In this document: one piece after another, positions 1 to 5,704 of the stretch
Numbering within the stretch: the first letter of the stretch is position 1
How the letters are laid out: each line of letters opens with the position of its first letter
Made by a program: the position numbers and the translations under genes
The notes under the pieces: model-generated
Databases searched by the model: none
What the model was told of the DNA's origin: nothing
What the model saw: only the letters and a program-made list of their open reading frames with translations
Assembly (NCBI GenBank): GCA_028699365.1
Contig: JAQVUQ010000182.1
Location: 1 to 5,965, forward strand
Direction of reading: 5' to 3'
Source of the DNA: UBA5359 sp028699365 [NCBI: bacterium]
Lineage (GTDB): Bacteria > UBP13 > UBA5359
Length of the DNA stretch: 5,965 nucleotides

Positions 1-2
1 AG

Positions 3-1004
3 GACTCCAACGCCCAGTTCCGCTCTGAGCGCGTCTCCGTATCGGCTGCGGCCGATCTGCCGGATAACGCCAAGGGTTACGTGGAGGTATATTATCATCC
101 CTGGGCGGCGGCCAGCGGACTCTATCTGGAGAGCGCTTACTACGATACCCCGGTAGGCTCGGGACGGTTGAGAGTAGGCAAGGGCAGAAACATCACTTTC
201 GGCCTTACGCCCTCATACGGCAACCGCAAGACCAGCAATTACGGTATTGTTGCTGAGGCGTTCACCCAGGATCGCATCCAGGGGGCGCAGTATACGGTGG
301 ACAGCGGCAGGTTCAATTTGGGCCTGGGTGTGGAGACCGGCTATCGCCTCGGGACGCGCGGCATCGGGGAGATCCCCGGTGACGGCACTTACGTTGCGGC
401 ATACTCCGTGCCCCATCTCTCTTTCAGGGATGTGCCGGGATCGCTCAGCTCGACACTTCAATATAACGCCAGAGCCAGCGCCAACCTGGGCGCGGGATTG
501 AGAGCCGGCGCCTCGGTGCTTGCCGGCACAGTTGATGATCGTGATCTCGCCTCTCTGCAGGGAACGGATACCGCCTTGCGACCGCGTAATCCCATAACCG
601 GTACTACTCCGACAACCGCTATAGGGCCCGGCTTTACAGGCAAGGGAATCCTTGTAAGCGGCCTTGACCTTACTTACAAGAGGACCTCTCCTCTTCTGTT
701 ACAGGGAGAGCTGTTCGATGCCTCAGTCAGCGATCTGGATTACGGTGCCTGGAGCCTTACTGCCGGCTGGGAGCCGCCGCAGGGCTGGAAATTCTACGCC
801 CGCTACGGTGTCCAGGATATGAATATCGTTCCCACCAACAATCCGCTGACGTGGGATACCCGCCAGGTGTCTCTGTCCGCGGTGCAGCCTTTGCGCAAAG
901 CCCTGTGGCTGCAGTATGAGTATGAGATCAACTCAGAGGAGACGGATACCGGCAGCAAGGTCGCTGACAACCTCTTCTTTGTGGAGCTGTTCAGCGCCTT
1001 TTAA
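3..1004 (+). CDS. Outer-membrane beta-barrel (porin-like) protein, 5' partial
   Basis: The reading frame is open from base 3 to the TAA at 1002-1004 (333 residues), so the true start and any signal peptide lie before the window. A GTG at base 81 is internal, because coding sequence of the same character continues upstream of it. The protein is a series of short alternating polar/aromatic stretches joined by Gly-, Asn-, Asp- and Thr-rich turns, for example GRLRVGKGRNITFGLTPSYG and LWLQYEYEIN. It ends NLFFVELFSAF; a terminal Phe after alternating hydrophobic residues is the classic signal for outer-membrane insertion by the BAM machinery. No plug, TonB box or lipobox is visible in this part. 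Family knowledge suggests a porin or related channel, but the substrate cannot be told and a non-porin barrel remains possible. No partner gene follows: a hairpin and a new promoter separate it from typA. Confidence 0.7.
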   Translation, partial: DSNAQFRSERVSVSAAADLPDNAKGYVEVYYHPWAAASGLYLESAYYDTPVGSGRLRVGKGRNITFGLTPSYGNRKTSNYGIVAEAFTQDRIQGAQYTVDSGRFNLGLGVETGYRLGTRGIGEIPGDGTYVAAYSVPHLSFRDVPGSLSSTLQYNARASANLGAGLRAGASVLAGTVDDRDLASLQGTDTALRPRNPITGTTPTTAIGPGFTGKGILVSGLDLTYKRTSPLLLQGELFDASVSDLDYGAWSLTAGWEPPQGWKFYARYGVQDMNIVPTNNPLTWDTRQVSLSAVQPLRKALWLQYEYEINSEETDTGSKVADNLFFVELFSAF

Positions 1005-1037
1005 GCTCCATTCCGGTCCTATATATGTAAGACAATT

Positions 1038-1066
1038 AAGAGCTATCGCCGGCGGCGGTAGCTCTT
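1038..1066 (+). terminator. Hairpin, probable terminator after the barrel gene
   Basis: AAGAGCTATCGCC (1038-1050) and GGCGGTAGCTCTT (1054-1066) pair over 13 positions with one T.G wobble and a 3-base loop. It starts 33 bases after the stop codon and ends just before the typA promoter. The stem is strong, but the sequence after it (GCATTTCTAT) is only weakly T-rich, so termination may be partial. The A-rich side (AATTAAG) also makes it usable on the other strand. Confidence 0.6.
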
Positions 1067-1070
1067 GCAT

Positions 1071-1099
1071 TTCTATATGACGCCGATATCTGTTATAAT
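1071..1099 (+). promoter_or_regulatory. Extended -10 promoter for typA
   Basis: TATAAT at 1094-1099 is a perfect -10 box and is preceded by TG at 1091-1092 with one base between, the extended -10 form that tolerates a poor -35. At 17 bases spacing the -35 position (1071-1076, TTCTAT) is weak. The start of transcription would be near 1106, about 30 to 65 bases before the possible typA start codons. Read from sequence only. Confidence 0.6.
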
Positions 1100-1136
1100 G
1101 AACACCGCTTATGAATTTTTACAGGCGTAATTTTGC

Positions 1137-3005
1137 ATGCGTAATAATGAACGGAGTTTGTCAGGAATTATGAGTACACTTTCAACCAGCCCGGAAATGA
1201 AGCAGGTCGTTTCGCCGGCGCTGCGTAATATCGCCATTATAGCTCACGTCGATCACGGCAAGACCACCCTGGTGGATCAGATGCTGAGGCAGTCCGGTGC
1301 CTTCAGGGTCAACCAGCAGGTGGAAGAGCGCGTGATGGATTCCAACCCGCTGGAGCGTGAGAGAGGCATAACCATTCTGGCCAAGAACACCTCAGTGCGC
1401 TGGAATGGTGTCAAGATCAATATCGTCGATACTCCCGGCCATGCCGACTTTGGCGGCGAGGTGGAGCGCATCCTGCGTATGGTGGACGGCGTGCTGCTGC
1501 TGGTGGATGCCTCCGACGGCCCCATGCCGCAGACGCGCTTTGTGCTGCGCAAGGCGCTGGAACTGGGCTTGAAGCCGATATTGGTCATAAACAAGATAGA
1601 CCGGCCCGGTTCCAGGGAGCATCAGGTCCATGACGAAACGCTGGATCTCTTTATAGAATTGAACGCTTCCGAGGATCAACTGGAGTTTCCCACCGTTTTT
1701 GCCTCCGCCAGGGACGGTTATGCCACTGTCGATCCCGATGTGCCCAATGATAATTTGAAGCCGCTCTTCGATGTCGTGCTGAATTACGTCCCGGCACCCA
1801 AGGTCAAGACGGAGGGTCCGTTCCAGATGCTTATCTCTACGCTTGCATACTCTCCCTACCTGGGACAGATGGCTGTCGGCCGCATCGAGCGCGGCTGCAT
1901 CAGGCCGGGTGAGCAGGTGGTAATGCTGACGCTGGACGGAAAAACGATGTCGGCCAAGGTTTCCAGGCTGTTTACGTTCGAGAATCTTGAGCAGGTGGAG
2001 ACTGAGGAGGTGCGGGCCGGTGAGATAGTGGTCCTGGCCGGCCTGGAGAAGGTAGAGATAGGAGCCACTATCTGCGATCCCCAGTTCCCTGAGCCGCTGC
2101 CGGGTATAGCCGTGGATGAACCCACGGTCAGCGTGGACTTTATGGTCAATACCTCGCCTTTTGCCGGGCGCGACGGCAAATACCTTACCAGCCGGCATCT
2201 GCGCGACCGCCTGAAGCGAGAGCTGCAATCCAATGTGGCGCTGAGGGTGGAGGATACCGAATCTCCCGATGCCTTCAGAGTATCGGGCCGCGGCGAGCTG
2301 CATCTTACCATCCTGATGGAGACCATGCGCCGTGAAGGCTATGAGTTCATGGTTTCTCAGCCCAGGGTCATCAAGAAGATGATAAACGGCAAGGAGTGCG
2401 AGCCGTTTGAAGAACTGGTTATCGACGTTCCCGAGGAGTACGTAGGCGCCGTCATGGAGAAGATGGGACTTCGCCGGGCGGAGATCCAGGAGATGGAAAC
2501 GGGGTCGGACAACCGGACCCGTATGCGCTATCGTATTCCCACCCGCGGCCTTTTCGGCTATCGGACGGAGTTTATGACGGATACCCGGGGTATGGGCACC
2601 ATGCATCACATATTTGCCGAATACGCACCCTCAAACGGTGAGATAGTCAGGCGTACGCGAGGCGTATTGATTGCCAAGAGTCAGGGCTTCAGCACGGCTT
2701 ACGCTATCGAGACTCTGCAGGAGAGGTCCGCACTCTTCATCGGGCCCGGCTCAGAGGTGTATGAAGGCGCCATAGTGGGCGAGAATTCTCGTGAATGCGA
2801 TATGGTGGTCAATATCACCAAGGCCAAGAAGCTGACCAATATCAGGTCATCCACGTCGGAAATCGACGTCATGCTGACACCGCCGCGCACACACACTCTG
2901 GAAAGTGCCATCGAGTATATAGAAGATGACGAGTTTGTGGAGATCACTCCCACCTCCATCCGGCTGCGCAAGCGCTTCTTAAAAGCCGGCGACCGCAAGA
3001 TATAA
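1137..3005 (+). CDS. typA: Ribosome-associated translational GTPase TypA/BipA
   Basis: Translational GTPase of the EF-G/LepA class that binds the ribosome and acts in stress and cold adaptation and ribosome assembly. All G motifs are present: AHVDHGKT at residues 36-43 (G1), RGITI at 76-80 (G2), DTPGH at 98-102 (G3), NKID at 152-155 (G4) and SAR at about 190 (G5). A beta-barrel domain II, two EF-G-like domains ([21 protein letters not shown] is the domain III signature) and the TypA-specific C-terminal domain ([19 protein letters not shown], then RLRKRFL) follow. The 622 residues from 1137 exceed the usual roughly 605-615. An in-frame ATG at 1170 with AGGA at 1163-1166, but only 3 bases of spacing, would give 611 residues; ATG 1197 is a third choice. 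The N-terminal 20 to 30 residues are not conserved, so the start is open. Single gene with its own promoter; no frameshift or missing catalytic residue. Confidence 0.97.
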   Translation: MRNNERSLSGIMSTLSTSPEMKQVVSPALRNIAIIAHVDHGKTTLVDQMLRQSGAFRVNQQVEERVMDSNPLERERGITILAKNTSVRWNGVKINIVDTPGHADFGGEVERILRMVDGVLLLVDASDGPMPQTRFVLRKALELGLKPILVINKIDRPGSREHQVHDETLDLFIELNASEDQLEFPTVFASARDGYATVDPDVPNDNLKPLFDVVLNYVPAPKVKTEGPFQMLISTLAYSPYLGQMAVGRIERGCIRPGEQVVMLTLDGKTMSAKVSRLFTFENLEQVETEEVRAGEIVVLAGLEKVEIGATICDPQFPEPLPGIAVDEPTVSVDFMVNTSPFAGRDGKYLTSRHLRDRLKRELQSNVALRVEDTESPDAFRVSGRGELHLTILMETMRREGYEFMVSQPRVIKKMINGKECEPFEELVIDVPEEYVGAVMEKMGLRRAEIQEMETGSDNRTRMRYRIPTRGLFGYRTEFMTDTRGMGTMHHIFAEYAPSNGEIVRRTRGVLIAKSQGFSTAYAIETLQERSALFIGPGSEVYEGAIVGENSRECDMVVNITKAKKLTNIRSSTSEIDVMLTPPRTHTLESAIEYIEDDEFVEITPTSIRLRKRFLKAGDRKI

Positions 3006-3064
3006 GGGCGTTTTCCGGACATTTCAGCCTTTTTTTACTGCCTCCGCGGGGCGTTGTTCCTGTC

Positions 3065-3093
3065 TTGTTATTTCCCTGCATATTGCGTAGAAT
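3065..3093 (+). promoter_or_regulatory. Sigma-70-type promoter for the rubrerythrin gene
   Basis: TTGTTA at 3065-3070 (4 of 6 to TTGACA) and TAGAAT at 3088-3093 (5 of 6 to TATAAT) are separated by exactly 17 bases. Transcription would start near 3100, placing the perfect inverted repeat at 3115-3155 inside the untranslated leader. A run of seven T at 3030-3036 after typA has no clear stem in front of it, so I do not call a terminator there. Confidence 0.45.
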
Positions 3094-3114
3094 CAATATC
3101 ATAGGAATGTAAAT

Positions 3115-3155
3115 TGCCGCATATGAGAATCGGACATGGATTCTCATATGCGGCA
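3115..3155. repeat. Perfect 16-bp inverted repeat in the rubrerythrin leader
   Basis: TGCCGCATATGAGAAT (3115-3130) is followed by a 9-base loop (3131-3139) and its exact reverse complement ATTCTCATATGCGGCA (3140-3155). The right arm ends 45 bases before the rubrerythrin ATG and leaves its Shine-Dalgarno (3186-3192) free. T-richness appears only about 20 bases later (3175-3179), so it is not a textbook terminator. It could be an RNA stabilising or attenuating hairpin, a dyad operator, or a small palindromic repeat element. Sequence alone does not decide. Confidence 0.85.
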
Positions 3156-3199
3156 GCCGGCATTCGTTAAACTGTTTTTGATTTGAAAGGAGCCCGATT

Positions 3200-3703
3200 A
3201 TGGAAAGTCCTGCTTTAAATGCCGCCATAGAACTGGAGCAGAGCGGTTATGTCTACTACAGAGAAGTTGCAGAGAAAACGGAGAATCCGTTGACGGCAAG
3301 GTTGTTCTCTTCCCTGGCAGCACAGGAGTTGGAGCATATACAACGGGCTCGCGAGCTTTATGCCGCCGGCGGCGAGCCGGCAGTTCATTCATCGAGCATG
3401 AACCTGGAGGCCGATGTAAAGAGATTCTTCGGGCAGTTCTCCAAAGAGCAGCGTCAGGATTGGAAGATGGACAACGCCGAGGCTTATGAAAGAGCTATGG
3501 AACTGGAAAAACAGGGCTACGACATGTACGCAAAGTTTGCGGCGGAAGCCAGGGACGAGAGAGAGGCAGCTTTCTTCAAGGCGCTTCAGAGAGAGGAAGA
3601 AGGCCATCTGGAAGCTCTGGAAAACGTGTATGCCTACTTTGCTCAGTCCAAAGACTGGCAGCACGAGGACGAGCGGACCACCTGGAACTGGATGAATCTC
3701 TGA
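3200..3703 (+). CDS. Rubrerythrin-type ferritin-like di-iron protein without rubredoxin domain
   Basis: A 167-residue four-helix bundle in two repeated halves. The first half has E13 in a helix (IELEQSGYVYYREVAEKT) and the E43-x-x-H46 metal motif (QELEH). The second half mirrors it with E101/E103 (AMELEKQGYDMYAKFAAEA) and E133-x-x-H136 (REEEGH). These are the di-iron ligands of the rubrerythrin/ferritin-like family. No Cys-x-x-Cys pairs exist, so the rubredoxin-like electron-transfer domain of classical rubrerythrin is absent. Such short forms are thought to act in peroxide or iron handling in the cytoplasm; the exact activity is not readable here. The tail ends in a Trp-rich stretch (TTWNWMNL). 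The start is well supported: AAAGGAG at 3186-3192, 7 bases ahead of ATG. The amidotransferase gene follows after 56 bases without a terminator, suggesting cotranscription. Confidence 0.9.
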   Translation: MESPALNAAIELEQSGYVYYREVAEKTENPLTARLFSSLAAQELEHIQRARELYAAGGEPAVHSSSMNLEADVKRFFGQFSKEQRQDWKMDNAEAYERAMELEKQGYDMYAKFAAEARDEREAAFFKALQREEEGHLEALENVYAYFAQSKDWQHEDERTTWNWMNL

Positions 3704-3710
3704 AAGGTAG

Positions 3711-3740
3711 ATTCCGCAATCGGCAATCCGAAATCCGAAT
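3711..3740 (+). repeat. Imperfect heptamer tandem repeat between two genes
   Basis: Four 7-base units follow one another: ATTCCGC, AATCGGC, AATCCGA, AATCCGA, with a further AT. They fill most of the 56-base gap between the rubrerythrin stop and the amidotransferase ribosome binding site. Short intergenic heptamer arrays of this kind occur in several bacterial groups and are usually slippage-generated. No function is implied. Confidence 0.6.
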
Positions 3741-3759
3741 TTGAAAGGGGTGAGGCAGT

Positions 3760-4581
3760 ATGTGCAGATTATTGGGCGTTTTAGCCGACAAGCCCATAGA
3801 TATGGAATTCTCCATGGGGACGGCACCTAATTCCTTTGTCGGCTTCGGGGATGACAGGAATCCCGACGGCTGGGGCATGGGCTGGTATGAGAGCGGGATC
3901 GATACGCCACGGATCTTCAAGGAGCCGCTGGCAGCCGTGGAATCCGAGAAGCTGCCTCATCTGGTAGCCGGCACTTTTTCCCGGATATTTGCCTGCCATG
4001 TGCGCAAATCCACCTGCGGCAATCCCAGTATTGCCAACACCCATCCCTTCCGGCATGGGAACTGGCTCTTTGCCCATAACGGCGCGGTGGATAGAGGCGT
4101 CCTTCTGGACAGGCTCAACAGGGAGCATAGAGATGCCGTCCAGGGAGATACGGATTCGGAAACGTACTTCCACTGGATCCTGCAGAACATAGAAGAACAG
4201 GCCGGTGATGTGGCTTCCGGTATCCGGTGTGCGGTTACCGCTCTGGATAAATATACGGGTCTTAACTTCATTCTCTCCGATGGAGAACGGCTGTATGCCT
4301 ATCGCGATGCTTCACGACGGCGCAATCACTACTCGCTCTTCTTCCTGAAGAGAAATCCGTTTGGTGAGGATACGTCTTCCCCTGACCGGATAGAGTCATG
4401 CCAAACCGACGCCATCATACACAGCGCCAGGCTCAGGGATGAGCGGGCCGTTATGATCTGCTCGGAGAAATTGACCGGTGACGACGTATGGCAGGAGATC
4501 CCGCTGGGAAGCCTCCTGACGGTGAACCGTGATCTGAGGACGGAGTTGACGGAGCTTAACGCTCCTCGACTTCGCCCTTGA
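3760..4581 (+). CDS. Class II (Ntn-type) glutamine amidotransferase domain protein, YafJ-like
   Basis: 273 residues. It begins MCRLLGV: removal of Met would expose Cys2 as the N-terminal nucleophile that releases ammonia from glutamine. Other class II landmarks are in order: NPDGWG at 34-39, the HVRKST loop at 80-85 with the glutamine-binding Arg82, NTHPF at 93-97, AHNG at 105-108 and GDTDSE at 129-134. The C-terminal part (SEKLTGDDVWQEIPLGSLLTV) matches the stand-alone YafJ-type proteins, which lack a synthetase domain. The acceptor of the ammonia is unknown; related stand-alone proteins include EgtC, which hydrolyses a gamma-glutamyl intermediate, but no ergothioneine genes are here, so I do not use that name. 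A purine-rich Shine-Dalgarno (AAAGGGGTGAGG, 3744-3755) supports the start. Likely in one transcript with the rubrerythrin gene. Its last 26 bases overlap the end of the minus-strand gene. Confidence 0.92.
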   Translation: MCRLLGVLADKPIDMEFSMGTAPNSFVGFGDDRNPDGWGMGWYESGIDTPRIFKEPLAAVESEKLPHLVAGTFSRIFACHVRKSTCGNPSIANTHPFRHGNWLFAHNGAVDRGVLLDRLNREHRDAVQGDTDSETYFHWILQNIEEQAGDVASGIRCAVTALDKYTGLNFILSDGERLYAYRDASRRRNHYSLFFLKRNPFGEDTSSPDRIESCQTDAIIHSARLRDERAVMICSEKLTGDDVWQEIPLGSLLTVNRDLRTELTELNAPRLRP

Positions 4582-4801
4582 TATCATCGGCTTCCACCCA
4601 TTCAACCGCGCCTTCCTGCCCGCCTTCCTGCGGCCAGTAAATCATGGAGCCGACGTAGGTACCCTCCAGATCATAGACATCCTCTACCCGCTCCGCCCCT
4701 TCAAAAACGGAGAGATCGCCTTCAGACCAGATATAGTCTTCGCCCTTAGCCGGTATATGCGTGGGATTCTGGACATTGTGATCACCAGGTTCAATAGCCA
4801 T
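4556..4801 (-). CDS. Small, very acidic hypothetical protein
   Basis: 81 residues on the minus strand, from ATG at 4801-4799 to TAA at 4558-4556. I do not recognise the family. By count it has 21 Asp/Glu against 4 Lys/Arg, no Cys, no signal peptide and no membrane segment. It has aromatic residues spaced along it (YIWSEGD, MIYWPQEGG, VEWVEADD), which suggests a small folded cytoplasmic protein rather than a disordered tail. The gene is supported by an excellent Shine-Dalgarno (GGAGG, minus strand 4813-4809) 7 bases before the start. It is also supported by a sensible composition where the plus strand, beyond the 26-base overlap, has no gene. It converges on the amidotransferase gene, and the overlapping ends leave no room for a terminator between them. 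It diverges from the 46-codon gene at 4908; the 106-base space between must hold both promoters. A weak -10 (TATATC, minus strand 4827-4822) is visible. Confidence 0.75.
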   Translation of the reverse strand: MAIEPGDHNVQNPTHIPAKGEDYIWSEGDLSVFEGAERVEDVYDLEGTYVGSMIYWPQEGGQEGAVEWVEADDIKGEVEER

Positions 4802-4851
4802 TTCAGCACCTCCGTTCGGTAGATATACCCTGACGTGGGCGTGGTAAAACC

Positions 4852-4880
4852 TTGATAGTCTGGTGGAGATATATTAAACT
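4852..4880 (+). promoter_or_regulatory. Possible promoter for the 46-codon gene
   Basis: TTGATA (4852-4857, 4 of 6) and TAAACT (4875-4880, 4 of 6) are spaced by 17 bases. Transcription would start near 4886, inside the perfect palindrome GTTAAGTTAAC (4884-4894) that lies just before the Shine-Dalgarno. Such a dyad at a start site could be an operator, but an A/T-rich 11-mer palindrome can also occur by chance. Confidence 0.3.
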
Positions 4881-4907
4881 GCTGTTAAGTTAACTTGGAG
4901 GAGCTTC

Positions 4908-5048
4908 ATGAAATCGGTTGATACAAACAAAGCAGGAATAGCCTCTGCTGATGAACGGCGTAAAGCGATTGAGGAAATGCTTCTCTTCCGTCAGGATAAG
5001 CATACGGAGGGCATAGTAAAGGATATGGTTGAGGAAGGGCGTCGTTGA
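4908..5048 (+). CDS. 46-residue protein resembling a VapB/Phd-type antitoxin tail
   Basis: Starts at ATG 4908 behind GGAGGAG (4897-4903) and ends at TGA 5046-5048. The protein is charged and helix-prone: SADERRKAIEEMLLFRQDK, then HTEGIVKDMVEEGRR at the end. From family knowledge, many type II antitoxins paired with PIN-domain toxins finish with a basic helix and a short tail of the pattern (I)xxLIxEGRR, which wraps the toxin. The present ending fits that pattern loosely. What is missing is the N-terminal DNA-binding domain of such antitoxins and any toxin gene: no PIN domain follows in the 135 bases before the tRNA. It may therefore be a remnant or a solitary mini-antitoxin, or an unrelated small protein. 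The strong ribosome binding site argues that it is translated. Confidence 0.55.
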   Translation: MKSVDTNKAGIASADERRKAIEEMLLFRQDKHTEGIVKDMVEEGRR

Positions 5049-5120
5049 AGGTTAATCCCTCCGGTGCCGTATATGCATTTAAGGAGCAGGGGATTCACCA
5101 TTTTTAACTCGAAATTCCAT

Positions 5121-5149
5121 TTGCAGTTTTCGGGCTATTATGATAAAAT
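5121..5149 (+). promoter_or_regulatory. Promoter for tRNA-Lys
   Basis: TTGCAG (5121-5126) and TAAAAT (5144-5149) are 17 bases apart, and TG at 5141-5142 makes an extended -10. The start would be near 5156, 28 bases before the mature tRNA. The position and the strong -10 fit a stable-RNA promoter. Confidence 0.6.
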
Positions 5150-5151
5150 AC

Positions 5152-5176
5152 CGTTGCTGTCGCTGTTACAGCAACG
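5152..5176 (+). repeat. Leader hairpin ahead of tRNA-Lys
   Basis: CGTTGCTGT (5152-5160) and ACAGCAACG (5168-5176) are exact reverse complements around a 7-base loop (CGCTGTT). The hairpin covers the predicted transcription start and leader and ends 7 bases before the mature tRNA 5' end. If fully transcribed it could guide 5' processing; if transcription starts at about 5156, only part of the left arm is in the RNA. Confidence 0.6.
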
Positions 5177-5183
5177 CTAACTT

Positions 5184-5259
5184 GGGTCGTTAGCTCAGCT
5201 GGTAGAGCAGGGGACTCTTAATCCCAAGGTCGTAGGTTCGATCCCTACACGACCCACCA
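5184..5259 (+). tRNA. tRNA-Lys (anticodon CTT), CCA encoded
   Basis: 76 bases fold into a full cloverleaf. The acceptor is GGGTCGT (5184-5190) with ACGACCC (5249-5255). The D stem is GCTC/GAGC (5193-5196, 5205-5208). The anticodon loop is CTCTTAA (5215-5221) with anticodon CTT at 5217-5219. The T stem is GTAGG/CCTAC with loop TTCGATC (5237-5243). A discriminator A precedes an encoded CCA (5257-5259). The anticodon stem has four pairs and an outer G.A (5210/5226), a small deviation at the least constrained pair. It decodes AAG. The gene is intact, with no truncated second copy in the window. It is the last housekeeping gene before the BREX operon, and tRNA 3' ends are common integration sites. 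Confidence 0.97.
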
Positions 5260-5271
5260 TAGAATTTTTAT

Positions 5272-5306
5272 ACGGGTTTTCGGGTTTTCCGGGACCCGTT
5301 TCTTGC
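5272..5306 (+). terminator. Probable intrinsic terminator of tRNA-Lys
   Basis: ACGGGT (5272-5277) pairs with ACCCGT (5294-5299), enclosing an inner CGG/CCG stem with a TTTT-containing loop, and is followed by the T-rich TTTCTTGCTT. It begins 12 bases after the CCA end. The nested stems with an internal loop make it moderate rather than strong. Confidence 0.5.
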
Positions 5307-5635
5307 TTAAAAGGCACGAAAGAGGTATGGAATTCGACAGGGCGATATAAGTCCCTTCCACCGTTTTTCATTCAGCTTGGGAACCTACCTCGAGACAGGA
5401 AAAGACTTGGACAGCGGCGAAGATATAGTAAGTGCTTGGCATGCAGGTATCACCTCTGGCAAGAGAAGAAACCATTAGGCAGTGGTCAAGTCAACGGCGC
5501 CAACCTAAGCTTCGAGTCAGGGGTGTAGCCCCCCGCTCTGCGCAACAACGTGGCTGTCGCCGAATACGAATACATTGACGTATATTATGGCACTGCGCTC
5601 AACAGTCAGTTGATATGATTTTCAAGAAGGAAGAA
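5307..5635 (+). other. Non-coding spacer with several small hairpins, possible structured RNA or leader
   Basis: About 330 bases with no convincing gene on either strand. The longest open stretches are a 45-codon Arg/Gln-rich frame at 5441-5578 and a 35-codon minus-strand frame, both without good ribosome binding sites. Short stems follow one another. GGT/GGAA/GGG pair with CCC/TTCC/ACC over 5324-5362. AGGT-ATC-ACCT is at 5445-5455. CTCT-GGCA-AGAG is at 5454-5465 (alternative to the former). ACCATT-AGGC-AGTGGT is at 5471-5486. GGGGT-GTA-GCCCC is at 5520-5532. AGCTTGG (5374-5380) could close a larger domain with CC-T-AAGCT (5504-5511). Two tetraloop hairpins in 35 bases is suggestive but not proof of a conserved RNA. 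It matches no RNA class I can name. It could be a BREX operon leader, island-end DNA or decayed sequence. Confidence 0.3.
5611..5619 (+). promoter_or_regulatory. Extended -10 element upstream of brxA
   Basis: TGATATGAT: TG, one base, then TATGAT (5614-5619, 5 of 6). No good -35 lies 17 bases upstream (5591-5596, CACTGC), as allowed for extended -10 promoters. A start near 5625 would leave almost no leader before the small ORF at 5636. Two CGAATA units (5561-5572) and the dyad ATAC-ATTGAC-GTAT (5570-5583) lie just upstream and could bind a regulator. Confidence 0.3.
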
Positions 5636-5704
5636 ATGGACGAATGCAAAAAAACCGATGGGACTGCCGATTATGCAAAGGGAATACGAACTGAAAATAA
5701 ATAA
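5636..5704 (+). CDS. Possible 22-codon leader ORF overlapping the start of brxA
   Basis: ATG at 5636 has the best ribosome binding site in this region (AGAAGGA, 5625-5631, 4 bases away). It opens a 22-residue frame (MDECKKTDGTADYAKGIRTENK) ending at TAA 5702-5704. It overlaps the brxA frame in a different phase and stops 13 bases before an internal brxA ATG (5718). It contains a run of seven A (5648-5654). Losing one A, by sequencing error, mutation or slippage, would fuse it to the brxA frame and give BrxA an N-terminus starting MDECKKPMGLPIMQ. It is therefore a leader peptide, a coupling device, or the true brxA start hidden by an indel. Confidence 0.3.
   Translation: MDECKKTDGTADYAKGIRTENK

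Noticed and set aside
1392-2609. 405-codon open frame on the minus strand opposite typA
   Set aside because: A shadow of typA codon bias; His/Gln/Leu-rich without domain features, while the plus strand has every TypA motif.
3030-3036. Run of seven T after typA as an intrinsic terminator
   Set aside because: No stable stem lies directly before it; only weak CCGG self-pairing is available.
2944-3228. 94-codon minus-strand frame spanning the typA end, the intergenic region and the rubrerythrin start
   Set aside because: It overlaps two well-supported genes and the inverted repeat, and shows no recognisable domain.
5324-5342. GGAATTCGACAGGG resembles the tmRNA 5' motif GGATTCGACAGG, and an AACAACGTGGCTGTCGCC stretch at 5544-5561 resembles a tag coding region
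   Set aside because: There is no matching acceptor strand, no TTCGA T-arm with CCA downstream, no acceptor piece upstream other than the complete tRNA-Lys, the tag-like frame does not end in an AA-type tail, and the spacing (over 200 bases) is too long.
5441-5578. 45-codon ATG frame rich in Arg and Gln (starts MQVSPLAREETIRQW)
   Set aside because: No ribosome binding site, composition typical of a chance frame, and it runs through the hairpin-rich spacer.
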